Below, piece by piece: positions 14,676 to 29,426 of a stretch of DNA of 64,000 bases. The stretch spans positions 25,376,001 to 25,440,000 of the forward strand of contig OY754469.1 of assembly GCA_963575645.1 (NCBI GenBank), given 5' to 3'. Positions within the stretch are counted from its first letter, which is position 1. Each line of letters opens with the position of its first letter. The notes beneath the pieces are model-generated. The model searched no databases, was not told the DNA's origin, and worked only from the letters and a program-made list of their open reading frames with translations. Position numbers and translations under genes: made by a program. This stretch comes from Xanthostigma xanthostigma (taxonomy: Eukaryota; Arthropoda; Insecta; Raphidioptera; Raphidiidae).

Positions 14676-17600
14676 TTACACTATAACATTCAGGTTTGGA
14701 TCATTCTCTCATAAGAAAATGCAAACTGCATATTAACCATTATTTTAACGCAGACAAGCAGTTTTTACTTGCTTTACGACAATTAGGTGCAAATTAGTCC
14801 TTATAGGCAAAAATGCTTTATTTTACAAAGGCAAGTCTATTTACACTATAACATTCAGGTTTGGATCATTTTCTCATAAGAAAATGCAAACTGCATATAA
14901 ACCATTATTTTAACGCAGACAAGCAGTTTTTACATGCTTTATGACAATTAGGTGCAAATGAGTCCTTATAGGCCAAATTGCTTTATTTCATGAGGGTAAG
15001 TCTATTTACACTATAACATTCAGGTTTGGATCATTCTCTCATAAGAAAATGCAAACTGCATATTCACCATTATTTTAACGCAGACAAGCAGTTTTTACAT
15101 GCTTTACGACAATTAGGTGCAAATGAGTCCTTATAGGCAAAAATGCTTTATTTTACAAAGGCAAGTCTATTTACACTATAACATTCAGGTTTGGATCATT
15201 TTAGCATAAGAAAATGCAAACTGCATATAAAACATTATTTTAACGCAGACAAGCAGTTTTAAATGCTTTATGACAATTAGGTGCAAATGAGTCCTTATAG
15301 GCCAAATTGCTTTATTTCATGAGGGTAAGTCTATTTACACTATAACATTCAGGTTTGGATCATTCTCTCATAAGAAAATGCAAACTGCATATTCACCATT
15401 ATTTTAACGCAGACAAGCAGTTTTTACATGCTTTACGACAATTAGGTGCAAATAAGTCCTAATAGGCAAAATTGTTTTATTACACAAAGGTTAGTTTACT
15501 TACACTATAACATTCAGGTTTGGATCATTCTATCATAAGAAAATGCAAACTGCATATTAACTATTATTTTAACGCATACAAGCAGTTTTCACATGCTTTA
15601 TAATAATTAAGGGCAAATGAGTCCTTATAGGCAAAATTGCTTTATTTCATGAAGGTAAGTCTATTTACACTATAACATTCAGGTTTGGATCATTCTCTCA
15701 TAAGAAAATGCAAACTGCATATTAACCAATATTTTAACGCAGACAAGCAGTTTTTACATGCTTCACGACAATTGTGTGCAAATGAGTCCTTATAGGCAAA
15801 ATTGCTTTATTTCACAAAGGTTAGTTTACTTACACTATTACATTCAGGTTTGGATCATTCTATCATAAGAAAATGCAAACTGCATATAAACTATTATTTT
15901 AACGCAGACAAGCAGTTTTTACATGCTTCACGACAATTGCGTGCAAATGAGTCCTTATAGGCAAAATTGCTTTATTTCACAAAGGTTAGTTTACTTACAC
16001 TTTTACATTCAGGTTTGGATCATTCTATCATAAGAAAATGCAAACTGCATATTCCTGCCCTGGAACTGGCTCTGCCAAGTTGGGTAGGAAAACTTACATA
16101 TTATAATTATATTTTGTAAAAATAATGTAAAAGTAAGTAAATAAATTCAATTCAAATTCATAACTATTATTTTAACGCAGACAAGCAGTTTTTACATGCT
16201 TTATGACAATTAGGTGCAAATGAGTCCTTATAGGCAAAATTGCTTTATTTTACAAAGGCAAGTCTATTTACACTATAACATTCAGGTTTGGATCATTTTC
16301 TGATAAGAAAATGCAAACTGCATATTAACCATTATTTTAACGCAGACAAGCAGTTTTTACATGCTTTATAATATTTAGGGGCAAATGAGTCCTTATAGGC
16401 AAAATTGCTTTATTTCATGAAGGTAAGTCTATTTACACTATAACATTCAGGTTTGGATCATTCTCTCATAAGAAAATGCAAACTGCATATTAACCATTAT
16501 TTTAACGCAGACAAGCAGTTTTTACATGCTTTATGACAATTAGGTGCAAAATTGCTTTATTTCATGAGGGTAAGTCTATTTACACTATAACATTCAGGTT
16601 TGGATCATTCTCTCATAAGAAAATGCAAACTGCATATTAACCATTATTTTAACGCAGACAAGCAGTTTTTACATGCTTTACGACAATTAGGTGCAAATGA
16701 GTCCTTATAGGCAAAATTGCTTTATTTTACAAAGGCAAGTCTATTTACACTATAACATTCAGGTTTGGATCATTTTCTGATAAGAAAATGCAAACTGCAT
16801 ATTAACCATTATTTTAACGCAGACAAGCAGTTTTTACATGCTTTATGACAATTAGGTGCAAATGAGTCCTTATAGGCAAAATTGTTTTATTTCATGAGGG
16901 TTAGTCTATTTACACTATAACATTCAGATTTGGATCATTCTATCATAAGAAAATGCAAACTGCATATTAACTATTATTTTAACGCATACAAGCAGTTTTC
17001 ACATGCTTTATAATAAATAGGGGCAAATGAGTCCTTATAGGCAAAATTACTTTATTTCATGAAGGTAAGTCTATTTACACTATAACTTTTAGGTTTGGAT
17101 CATTCTCTCATAAGAAAATGCAATCTGCATATTAACCATTATTTTAACGCAGACAAGCAGTTTTTACATGCTTTATGACAATTAGGTGCAAATGAGTCCT
17201 TATAGGCAAAATTGCTTTATTTCATGAGGGTAAGTCTATTTACACTATAACATTCAGGTTTGGATCCTTCTCTCATAAGAAAATGCAAACTGCATATTAA
17301 CCATTATTTTAACGCATACAAGCAGTTTTACATGCTTTATGTCAATTAGGGGCAAATGAGTCCTTATAGGCAAAATTCCTTTATTTCATGAAGGTAAATC
17401 TATTTATACTATAACATTCAGGTTTGGATCATTCTCTCATAAGAAAATGCAAACTGCATATTAACCATTATTTTAACGCAGACAAGCAGTTTTTTCATGC
17501 TTCACGACAATTGCGTGCAAATGAGTCCTTATAAGCAAAATTGCTTTATTTTACAAAGGCAAGTCTATTTACACTATAACATTCAGGTTTGGATCATTTT

Positions 17601-20600
17601 CCCATAAGAAAATGCAAACTGCATATTAACCATTATTTTAACGCAGACAAGCAGTTTTTACATGCTTTATGACAATTAGGTGCAAATGAGTCCTTATAGG
17701 CAAAATTGCTTTATTTCATGAGGGTAAGTCTATTTACACTATAACATTCAGGTTTGGATCATTCTATCATAAGAAAATGCAAACTGCATATTAACTATTA
17801 TTTTAACGCATACAAGCAGTTTTTACATGCTTTATAATAAATAGGGGCAAATGAGTCCTTATAGGCAAAATTGCTTTATTTCATGAAGGTAAGTCTATTT
17901 ACACTATAACATTCAGGTTTGGATCATTCTCTCATAAGAAAATGCAAACTGCTTCTTAACCATTATTTAAACGCAGACAAGCAGTTTTTACATGCTTTAC
18001 GACAATTAGGTGCAAATGAGTCCTTATAAGCAAAATTGCTTTATTTCATAAGGGTAAGTCTATTTACACTATTACATTCAGGTTTCGATCATTCTCTCAT
18101 AAGAAAATGCAAACTGCACATTTACTATCATTTTAACGCAGACAAGCAGTTTTTACATGCTTCACGACAATTAGGTGCAAATTAGTCCTTATAGGCAAAA
18201 TTGCTTTATTTCATGAAGGTAAGTCTATTTACACTATAACATTCAGGTTTGGATCATTTTCTCGTAAGAAAATGCAAACTGCATATTAACTATTATTTTA
18301 ACGCATACAAGCAGTTTTTACATGCTTTATAATAAATAGGGGCAAATGAGTCCTTATAGGCAAAATTGCTTTATTTCATGAAGGTAAGTCTACGTACACT
18401 ATTACATTCAGGTTTGGATCATTCTCTCATAAGAAAATGCAAACTGCATGTTAACCATTATTTTAACGCAGACAAGCAGTTTTTACATGCTTTACGACAA
18501 TTAGGTGCAAATTAGTCCTTATAGGCAAAATTGCTTTTTATCATGAAGGTAAGTCTACTTACACTATAACATTCAGGTTTGGATAATTCTCTCATAAGAA
18601 AATGCAAACTGCATATTAACTATTATTTTAACGCATACAAGCAGTTTTTACATGCTTTATAATAACTAGGGGCAAATGAGTCCTTATAGGCAAAATTGCT
18701 TTATTTCATGAAGGTAAGTCTATTTACACTATAACATACAGGTTTGGATCATTCTCTCATAAGAAAATGCAAACTGCATATTAACCATTATTTTGACGCA
18801 GACAAGCAGTTTTTACATGCTTCACGACAATTGCGTGCAAATGAGTCCTAATAGGCAGAATTGCTTTATTTCACAAAGGTAAGTCTATTTACACTATAAC
18901 ATTCAGGTTTGGATCATTCTCTCAAAATATAATGCAAACTGATCATTTCCTTTTATTTTCACGCAGACAAGTAGTATTTACATGCTTCATGACAATTAGG
19001 TGCAAATGAGTCCTTATAGCCAAAATTGCTTTATTTCATTAAGGTAAGTCTACTTACACTATAACATTCAGGTTTGCATCATTCTCTCATAAAAAAATGC
19101 AAACTGCATATTAACCATTATTTTGACGCAGACAAGCAGTTTTTACATGCTTCACGACAATTAGGTGCAAATGAGTCCTTATAGGCAAAATTGCTTTATT
19201 TTACAAAGGAAAGTCTATTTACACTATAACATTCAGGTTTGGATCATTCTCTCATAAGAAAATGCAAACTGCATATTAACTATTATTTTAACGCATACAA
19301 GCAGTTTTTACATGCTTCATAATAATTAGGGGCAAACGAGTCCTTATAGGCAAAATTGCTTTAATTCATGAAGATAAGTCTATTTACACTATAACATTCA
19401 GGTTTGGATCATTTTCTCATAAGAAAATGCAAACTGCATATTAACCATTATTTTAACGCAGACAAGCAGTTTTTACATGCTTTACGACAATTAGGTGCAA
19501 ATTAGTCCTTATAGGCAAAATTGCTTTATATCATGAAGGTAAGTCTACTTACACTATAACATTCAGGTTTGGATCATTCTCTCATAAGAAAATGCAAACT
19601 GCATATTAACCATTATTTTAACGCAGACAAGCAGTTTTTACTTGCTTTACGACAATTAGGTGCAAATTAGTCCTTATAGGCAAAATTGCTTTATTTTACA
19701 AAAGCAAGTCTATTTACACTATAACATTCAGGTTTGGATCATTTTCTGATAAGAAAATGCAAACTGCATATTAACCATTATTTTAACGCAGACAAGCAGT
19801 TTTTACATGCTTTATGACAATTAGGTGCAAATGAGTCCTTGTAGGCAAAATTGCTTTATTTCATGAGGGTAAGTCTATTTACACTATAACATTCAGATTT
19901 GGATCATTCTATCATAAGAAAATGCAAACTGCATATTAACTATTATTTTAACGCATACAAGCAGTTTTTACATGCTTTATAATAAATAGGGGCAAATGAG
20001 TCCTTATAGGCAAAATTGCTTTATTTCATGAAGGTAAGTCTATTTACACTATAACTTTCAGGTTTGGATCATTCTCTCATAAGAAAATGCAAACTGCATG
20101 TTAACCATTATTTTAACGCAGACAAGCAGTTTTTACATGCTTTATGACATTTAGGTGCAAATGAGTCCTTATAGGCAAAATTGCTTTATTTCATGAGGGT
20201 AAGTCTATTTACACTATTACATTCAGGTTTGGATCATTCTCTCATAAGAAAATGCAAACTGCATATTTACTATCATTTTCACGCAGACAAGCAGTTTTTA
20301 CATGCTTTACGACAATTAGGTGCAAATTAGTCCTTATAGGCAAAATTGCTTTTTATCATGAAGGTAAGTCTACTTACACTATAACATTCAGGTTTGGATC
20401 ATTCTCTCAAAAGATAATGCAAACTGATCATTTCCTTTTATTTTCACGCAGACAAGTAGTATTTACATGCTTTATGACAATTAGGTGCAAATGAGTCCTT
20501 ATAGGCAAAATTGCTTTATTTCATTAAGGTAAGTCTACTTACACTATAACATTCAGGTTTGCATCATTCTCTCATAAAAAAATGCAAACTGCATATTAAC

Positions 20601-20868
20601 CATTATTTTGACGCAGACAAGCAGTTTTTACATGCTTCACGACAGTTGCGTGCAAATGAGTCCTAATAGGCAGAATTGCTTTATTTCACAAAGGTAAGTC
20701 TATTTACACTATAACATTCAGGTTTAGATCATTCTCTCAAAAGATAATGCAAACTGATCATTTCCTTTTATTTTCACGCAGACAAGTAGTATTTACATGC
20801 TTTATGACAATTAGGTGCAAATGAGTCCTTATAGGCAAAATTGCTTTATTTCATTAAGGTAAGTCTAC
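14676..20868 (+). repeat. 6.2-kb satellite block, tandem copy 1
   Basis: First copy of a large tandem duplication inside the satellite, about 37 monomers plus a 108-bp foreign insert. Landmarks recur 6193-6194 bp downstream: the insert at 16054 and 22248, a monomer short by about 17 bp near 16540 and 22734, a CCTTGTAGGC variant near 19846 and 26033, and an 80-codon open stretch at 20252 and 26446. Identity starts just after a T/C difference at 14675/20868. The offset changes from 6193 to 6194 at an indel near 15260/21453. Few differences are visible, so the duplication is recent. Homology continues slightly past the unit end, to about 20891. Confidence 0.9.
16054..16161 (+). mobile_element. 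108-bp non-satellite insert, copy 1
   Basis: Foreign sequence splitting a monomer between CATATT and AACTATT. It begins CCTGCCCTGGAACTGGCTCT, which is GC-richer than anything in the satellite. It then turns AT-rich and ends in a tail of short ATTCA-like units (AAATTCAATTCAAATTCA). The form, a unique head and a simple-repeat 3' tail, resembles the 3' end of a 5'-truncated non-LTR retrotransposon or SINE. I cannot name the family and see no clear target-site duplication. A related monomer without the insert lies near 10110. It has no coding capacity. Confidence 0.6.
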
Positions 20869-23800
20869 TTACACTATAACATTCAGGTTTGGATCATTCT
20901 CTCATAAGAAAATGCAAACTGCATATTAACCATTATTTTAACGCAGACAAGCAGTTTTTACTTGCTTTACGACAATTAGGTGCAAATTAGTCCTTATAGG
21001 CAAAAATGCTTTATTTTACAAAGGCAAGTCTATTTACACTATAACATTCAGGTTTGGATCATTTTCTCATAAGAAAATGCAAACTGCATATAAACCATTA
21101 TTTTAACGCAGACAAGCAGTTTTTACATGCTTTATGACAATTAGGTGCAAATGAGTCCTTATAGGCCAAATTGCTTTATTTCATGAGGGTAAGTCTATTT
21201 ACACTATAACATTCAGGTTTGGATCATTCTCTCATAAGAAAATGCAAACTGCATATTCACCATTATTTTAACGCAGACAAGCAGTTTTTACATGCTTTAC
21301 GACAATTAGGTGCAAATGAGTCCTTATAGGCAAAAATGCTTTATTTTACAAAGGCAAGTCTATTTACACTATAACATTCAGGTTTGGATCATTTTAGCAT
21401 AAGAAAATGCAAACTGCATATAAAACATTATTTTAACGCAGACAAGCAGTTTTTACATGCTTTATGACAATTAGGTGCAAATGAGTCCTTATAGGCCAAA
21501 TTGCTTTATTTCATGAGGGTAAGTCTATTTACACTATAACATTCAGGTTTGGATCATTCTCTCATAAGAAAATGCAAACTGCATATTCACCATTATTTTA
21601 ACGCAGACAAGCAGTTTTTACATGCTTTACGACAATTAGGTGCAAATAAGTCCTAATAGGCAAAATTGTTTTATTACACAAAGGTTAGTTTACTTACACT
21701 ATAACATTCAGGTTTGGATCATTCTATCATAAGAAAATGCAAACTGCATATTAACTATTATTTTAACGCATACAAGCAGTTTTCACATGCTTTATAATAA
21801 TTAAGGGCAAATGAGTCCTTATAGGCAAAATTGCTTTATTTCATGAAGGTAAGTCTATTTACACTATAACATTCAGGTTTGGATCATTCTCTCATAAGAA
21901 AATGCAAACTGCATATTAACCAATATTTTAACGCAGACAAGCAGTTTTTACATGCTTCACGACAATTGTGTGCAAATGAGTCCTTATAGGCAAAATTGCT
22001 TTATTTCACAAAGGTTAGTTTACTTACACTATTACATTCAGGTTTGGATCATTCTATCATAAGAAAATGCAAACTGCATATAAACTATTATTTTAACGCA
22101 GACAAGCAGTTTTTACATGCTTCACGACAATTGCGTGCAAATGAGTCCTTATAGGCAAAATTGCTTTATTTCACAAAGGTTAGTTTACTTACACTTTTAC
22201 ATTCAGGTTTGGATCATTCTATCATAAGAAAATGCAAACTGCATATTCCTGCCCTGGAACTGGCTCTGCCAAGTTGGGTAGGAAAACTTACATATTATAA
22301 TTATATTTTGTAAAAATAATGTAAAAGTAAGTAAATAAATTCAATTCAAATTCATAACTATTATTTTAACGCAGACAAGCAGTTTTTACATGCTTTATGA
22401 CAATTAGGTGCAAATGAGTCCTTATAGGCAAAATTGCTTTATTTTACAAAGGCAAGTCTATTTACACTATAACATTCAGGTTTGGATCATTTTCTGATAA
22501 GAAAATGCAAACTGCATATTAACCATTATTTTAACGCAGACAAGCAGTTTTTACATGCTTTATAATATTTAGGGGCAAATGAGTCCTTATAGGCAAAATT
22601 GCTTTATTTCATGAAGGTAAGTCTATTTACACTATAACATTCAGGTTTGGATCATTCTCTCATAAGAAAATGCAAACTGCATATTAACCATTATTTTAAC
22701 GCAGACAAGCAGTTTTTACATGCTTTATGACAATTAGGTGCAAAATTGCTTTATTTCATGAGGGTAAGTCTATTTACACTATAACATTCAGGTTTGGATC
22801 ATTCTCTCATAAGAAAATGCAAACTGCATATTAACCATTATTTTAACGCAGACAAGCAGTTTTTACATGCTTTACGACAATTAGGTGCAAATGAGTCCTT
22901 ATAGGCAAAATTGCTTTATTTTACAAAGGCAAGTCTATTTACACTATAACATTCAGGTTTGGATCATTTTCTGATAAGAAAATGCAAACTGCATATTAAC
23001 CATTATTTTAACGCAGACAAGCAGTTTTTACATGCTTTATGACAATTAGGTGCAAATGAGTCCTTATAGGCAAAATTGTTTTATTTCATGAGGGTTAGTC
23101 TATTTACACTATAACATTCAGATTTGGATCATTCTATCATAAGAAAATGCAAACTGCATATTAACTATTATTTTAACGCATACAAGCAGTTTTCACATGC
23201 TTTATAATAAATAGGGGCAAATGAGTCCTTATAGGCAAAATTACTTTATTTCATGAAGGTAAGTCTATTTACACTATAACTTTTAGGTTTGGATCATTCT
23301 CTCATAAGAAAATGCAATCTGCATATTAACCATTATTTTAACGCAGACAAGCAGTTTTTACATGCTTTATGACAATTAGGTGCAAATGAGTCCTTATAGG
23401 CAAAATTGCTTTATTTCATGAGGGTAAGTCTATTTACACTATAACATTCAGGTTTGGATCCTTCTCTCATAAGAAAATGCAAACTGCATATTAACCATTA
23501 TTTTAACGCATACAAGCAGTTTTACATGCTTTATGACAATTAGGGGCAAATGAGTCCTTATAGGCAAAATTCCTTTATTTCATGAAGGTAAATCTATTTA
23601 TACTATAACATTCAGGTTTGGATCATTCTCTCATAAGAAAATGCAAACTGCATATTAACCATTATTTTAACGCAGACAAGCAGTTTTTTCATGCTTCACG
23701 ACAATTGCGTGCAAATGAGTCCTTATAAGCAAAATTGCTTTATTTTACAAAGGCAAGTCTATTTACACTATAACATTCAGGTTTGGATCATTTTCCCATA

Positions 23801-26800
23801 AGAAAATGCAAACTGCATATTAACCATTATTTTAACGCAGACAAGCAGTTTTTACATGCTTTATGACAATTAGGTGCAAATGAGTCCTTATAGGCAAAAT
23901 TGCTTTATTTCATGAGGGTAAGTCTATTTACACTATAACATTCAGGTTTGGATCATTCTATCATAAGAAAATGCAAACTGCATATTAACTATTATTTTAA
24001 CGCATACAAGCAGTTTTTACATGCTTTATAATAAATAGGGGCAAATGAGTCCTTATAGGCAAAATTGCTTTATTTCATGAAGGTAAGTCTATTTACACTA
24101 TAACATTCAGGTTTGGATCATTCTCTCATAAGAAAATGCAAACTGCTTCTTAACCATTATTTAAACGCAGACAAGCAGTTTTTACATGCTTTACGACAAT
24201 TAGGTGCAAATGAGTCCTTATAAGCAAAATTGCTTTATTTCATAAGGGTAAGTCTATTTACACTATTACATTCAGGTTTCGATCATTCTCTCATAAGAAA
24301 ATGCAAACTGCACATTTACTATCATTTTAACGCAGACAAGCAGTTTTTACATGCTTCACGACAATTAGGTGCAAATTAGTCCTTATAGGCAAAATTGCTT
24401 TATTTCATGAAGGTAAGTCTATTTACACTATAACATTCAGGTTTGGATCATTTTCTCGTAAGAAAATGCAAACTGCATATTAACTATTATTTTAACGCAT
24501 ACAAGCAGTTTTTACATGCTTTATAATAAATAGGGGCAAATGAGTCCTTATAGGCAAAATTGCTTTATTTCATGAAGGTAAGTCTACGTACACTATTACA
24601 TTCAGGTTTGGATCATTCTCTCATAAGAAAATGCAAACTGCATGTTAACCATTATTTTAACGCAGACAAGCAGTTTTTACATGCTTTACGACAATTAGGT
24701 GCAAATTAGTCCTTATAGGCAAAATTGCTTTTTATCATGAAGGTAAGTCTACTTACACTATAACATTCAGGTTTGGATAATTCTCTCATAAGAAAATGCA
24801 AACTGCATATTAACTATTATTTTAACGCATACAAGCAGTTTTTACATGCTTTATAATAACTAGGGGCAAATGAGTCCTTATAGGCAAAATTGCTTTATTT
24901 CATGAAGGTAAGTCTATTTACACTATAACATACAGGTTTGGATCATTCTCTCATAAGAAAATGCAAACTGCATATTAACCATTATTTTGACGCAGACAAG
25001 CAGTTTTTACATGCTTCACGACAATTGCGTGCAAATGAGTCCTAATAGGCAGAATTGCTTTATTTCACAAAGGTAAGTCTATTTACACTATAACATTCAG
25101 GTTTGGATCATTCTCTCAAAATATAATGCAAACTGATCATTTCCTTTTATTTTCACGCAGACAAGTAGTATTTACATGCTTCATGACAATTAGGTGCAAA
25201 TGAGTCCTTATAGCCAAAATTGCTTTATTTCATTAAGGTAAGTCTACTTACACTATAACATTCAGGTTTGCATCATTCTCTCATAAAAAAATGCAAACTG
25301 CATATTAACCATTATTTTGACGCAGACAAGCAGTTTTTACATGCTTCACGACAATTAGGTGCAAATGAGTCCTTATAGGCAAAATTGCTTTATTTTACAA
25401 AGGAAAGTCTATTTACACTATAACATTCAGGTTTGGATCATTCTCTCATAAGAAAATGCAAACTGCATATTAACTATTATTTTAACGCATACAAGCAGTT
25501 TTTACATGCTTCATAATAATTAGGGGCAAACGAGTCCTTATAGGCAAAATTGCTTTAATTCATGAAGATAAGTCTATTTACACTATAACATTCAGGTTTG
25601 GATCATTTTCTCATAAGAAAATGCAAACTGCATATTAACCATTATTTTAACGCAGACAAGCAGTTTTTACATGCTTTACGACAATTAGGTGCAAATTAGT
25701 CCTTATAGGCAAAATTGCTTTATATCATGAAGGTAAGTCTACTTACACTATAACATTCAGGTTTGGATCATTCTCTCATAAGAAAATGCAAACTGCATAT
25801 TAACCATTATTTTAACGCAGACAAGCAGTTTTTACTTGCTTTACGACAATTAGGTGCAAATTAGTCCTTATAGGCAAAATTGCTTTATTTTACAAAAGCA
25901 AGTCTATTTACACTATAACATTCAGGTTTGGATCATTTTCTGATAAGAAAATGCAAACTGCATATTAACCATTATTTTAACGCAGACAAGCAGTTTTTAC
26001 ATGCTTTATGACAATTAGGTGCAAATGAGTCCTTGTAGGCAAAATTGCTTTATTTCATGAGGGTAAGTCTATTTACACTATAACATTCAGATTTGGATCA
26101 TTCTATCATAAGAAAATGCAAACTGCATATTAACTATTATTTTAACGCATACAAGCAGTTTTTACATGCTTTATAATAAATAGGGGCAAATGAGTCCTTA
26201 TAGGCAAAATTGCTTTATTTCATGAAGGTAAGTCTATTTACACTATAACTTTCAGGTTTGGATCATTCTCTCATAAGAAAATGCAAACTGCATGTTAACC
26301 ATTATTTTAACGCAGACAAGCAGTTTTTACATGCTTTATGACATTTAGGTGCAAATGAGTCCTTATAGGCAAAATTGCTTTATTTCATGAGGGTAAGTCT
26401 ATTTACACTATTACATTCAGGTTTGGATCATTCTCTCATAAGAAAATGCAAACTGCATATTTACTATCATTTTCACGCAGACAAGCAGTTTTTACATGCT
26501 TTACGACAATTAGGTGCAAATTAGTCCTTATAGGCAAAATTGCTTTTTATCATGAAGGTAAGTCTACTTACACTATAACATTCAGGTTTGGATCATTCTC
26601 TCAAAAGATAATGCAAACTGATCATTTCCTTTTATTTTCACGCAGACAAGTAGTATTTACATGCTTTATGACAATTAGGTGCAAATGAGTCCTTATAGGC
26701 AAAATTGCTTTATTTCATTAAGGTAAGTCTACTTACACTATAACATTCAGGTTTGCATCATTCTCTCATAAAAAAATGCAAACTGCATATTAACCATTAT

Positions 26801-27085
26801 TTTGACGCAGACAAGCAGTTTTTACATGCTTCACGACAGTTGCGTGCAAATGAGTCCTAATAGGCAGAATTGCTTTATTTCACAAAGGTAAGTCTATTTA
26901 CACTATAACATTCAGGTTTAGATCATTCTCTCAAAAGATAATGCAAACTGATCATTTCCTTTTATTTTCACGCAGACAAGTAGTATTTACATGCTTCATG
27001 ACAATTAGGTGCAAATGAGTCCTTATAGGCAAAATTGCTTTATTTCATTAAGGTAAGTCTACTTACACTATAACATTCAGGTTTG
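20869..27085 (+). repeat. 6.2-kb satellite block, tandem copy 2
   Basis: Second copy of the 6193/6194-bp block, directly abutting the first. It carries the same order of monomer variants and the same 108-bp insert. Similarity to copy 1 is lost at a G/C difference near 20892/27086, with one mismatch near 20803/26997. Beyond this point the array switches to a different order of monomers, which marks the exchange breakpoint. Confidence 0.9.
22248..22355 (+). mobile_element. 108-bp non-satellite insert, copy 2
   Basis: Second copy of the insert at 16054-16161, in the same monomer position and 6194 bp downstream. By eye it is identical to the first. It arose by duplication of the surrounding satellite block rather than by a second insertion, because flanking monomers match for kilobases on both sides. 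Confidence 0.65.
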
Positions 27086-29426
27086 CATCATTCTCTCATA
27101 AAAAAATGCAAACTGCATATTAACCATTATTTTGACGCAGACAAGCAGTTTTTACATGCTTCACGACAATTAGGTGCAAATGAGTCCTTATAGGCAAAAT
27201 TGCTTTATTTTACAAAGGCAAGTCTATTTACACTATAACATTCAGGTTTGGATCATTCTCTCATAAGAAAATGCAAACTGCATATTAACTATTATTTTAA
27301 CGCATACAAGCAGTTTTTACATGCTTCATAATAATTAGGGGCAAACGAGTCCTTATAGGCAAAATTGCTTTATTTCATGAAGGTAAGTCTATTTACACTA
27401 TAAAATTCAGGTTTGGATCATTCTCTCATAAGAAAATGCAAACTGCATATTAACCATTATTTTAACGCAGACAAGCAGTTTTTACTTGCTTTACGACAAT
27501 TAGGTGCAAATGAGTCCTTATAGGCAAAATTGCTTTATTTCACAAAGGTAAGTTTACTTACACTATAACATTCAGGTTTGGATCATTCTCTCATAAGAAA
27601 ATGCAAACTGCATATTAACCATTATTTTAACGCAGACAAGCAGTTTTTACTTGCTTTACGACAATTAGGTGCAAATTAGTCCTTATAGGCAAAATTGCTT
27701 TATTTCATGAAGGTAAGTCTATTTACACTATAACTTTCAGGTTTGGATCATTCTCTCATAAGAAAATGCAAACTGCATGTTAACCATTATTTTAACGCAG
27801 ACAAGCAGTTTTTACATGCTTTATGACAATTAGGTGCAAATGAGTCCTTATAGGCAAAATTGCTTTATTTCATGAGGGTAAGTCTATTTACACTATAACA
27901 TTCAGGTTTGGATCCTTCTCTCATAAGAAAATGCAAACTGCATATTAACCATTATTTTAACGCATACAAGCAGTTTTACATGCTTTATGACAATTAGGGG
28001 CAAATGAGTCCTTATAGGCAAAATTGCTTTATTTCATGAAGGTAAATCTATTTACACTATAACATTCAGGTTTGGATCATTCTCTCATAAGAAAATGCAA
28101 ACTGCATATTAATCATTATTTTAACGCAGACAAGCAGTTTTTTCATGCTTCACGACAATTGCGTGCAAATGAGTCCTTATAGGCAAAATTGCTTTATTTT
28201 ACAAAGGCAAGTCTATTTACACTATAACATTCAGGTTTGAATCATTTTCTCATAAGAAAATGCAAACTGCATATTAACCATTATTTTAACGCAGACAAGC
28301 AGTTTTTACATGCTTTATGACAATTAGGTGCAAATGAGTCTTTATAGGCAAAATTGCTTTATTTCATGAGGGTAAGTCTATTTACACTATAACATTCAGG
28401 TTTGGATCATTCTATCATAAGAAAATGCAAACTGCATATTAACTATTATTTTAACGCATACAAGCAGTTTTTACATGCTTTATAATAAATAGGGGCAAAT
28501 GAGTCCTTATAGGCAAAATTGCTTTATTTCATGAAGGTAAGTCTATTTACACTATAACATTCAGGTTTGGATCATTCTCTCATAAGAAAATGCAATTTGC
28601 ATATTAACTATTATTTTAACGCATACAAGCAGTTTTTACATGCTTCGCGACAATTAGGTGCAAATGAGTCCTTATAGGCAAAATTGCTTTATTTCATGAG
28701 GGTAAGTCTATTTACACTATAACATTCAGGTTTGGATCATTCTCTCATAAGAAAATGCAAACTGCATATTAACCATTATTTTAACGCATACAAGCAGTTT
28801 TTACATGCTTCACGACAATTAGGTGCAAATGAGTCCTTATAGGCAAAATTGCTTTATTTTACAAAGGCAAGTCTATTTACACTATATCATTCAGGTTTGG
28901 ATCATTATCTCATAAGAAAATGCAAACTGCACATTTACTATCATTTTAACGCAGACAAGCAATTTTTACATGCTTTACGACAATTAGGTGCAAATTAGTC
29001 CTTATAGGCAAAATTGCTTTATTTTACAAAAGCAAGTCTATTTACACTATAACATTCAGGTTTGGATCATTTTCTGATAAGAAAATGCAAACTGCATATT
29101 AACCATTATTTTAACGCAGACAAGCAGTTTTTACATGCTTTATGACAATTAGGTGCAAATGAGTCCTTATAGGCAAAATTGCTTTATTTCATGAGAGTAA
29201 GTCTATTTACACTATAACATTCAGATTTGGATCATTCTATCATAAGAAAATGCAAACTGCATATTAACTATTATTTTAACGCATACAAGCAGTTTTTACA
29301 TGCTTTATAATAAATAGGGGCAAATGAGTCCTTATAGGCAAAATTGCTTTATTTCATGAAGGTAAGTCTATTTACACTATAACTTTCAGGTTTGGATCAT
29401 TCTCTCATAAGAAAATGCAAACTGCA
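26478..29426 (+). repeat. 2.95-kb satellite block, copy A
   Basis: This block recurs 5277 bp downstream (31755-34703). Shared private variants include CACTATAAAATTCAGG (27401 and 32678), a monomer with a shortened CAGTTTTACATGC (27964 and 33241) and a TATATCATTCAGG / CATTATCTCAT monomer (near 28885 and 34160). The match is lost where CATATTAACC with TTTTGACGC replaces CATGTTAACC with TTTTAACGC. Boundaries are by eye, to within about 20 bp. Confidence 0.8.
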
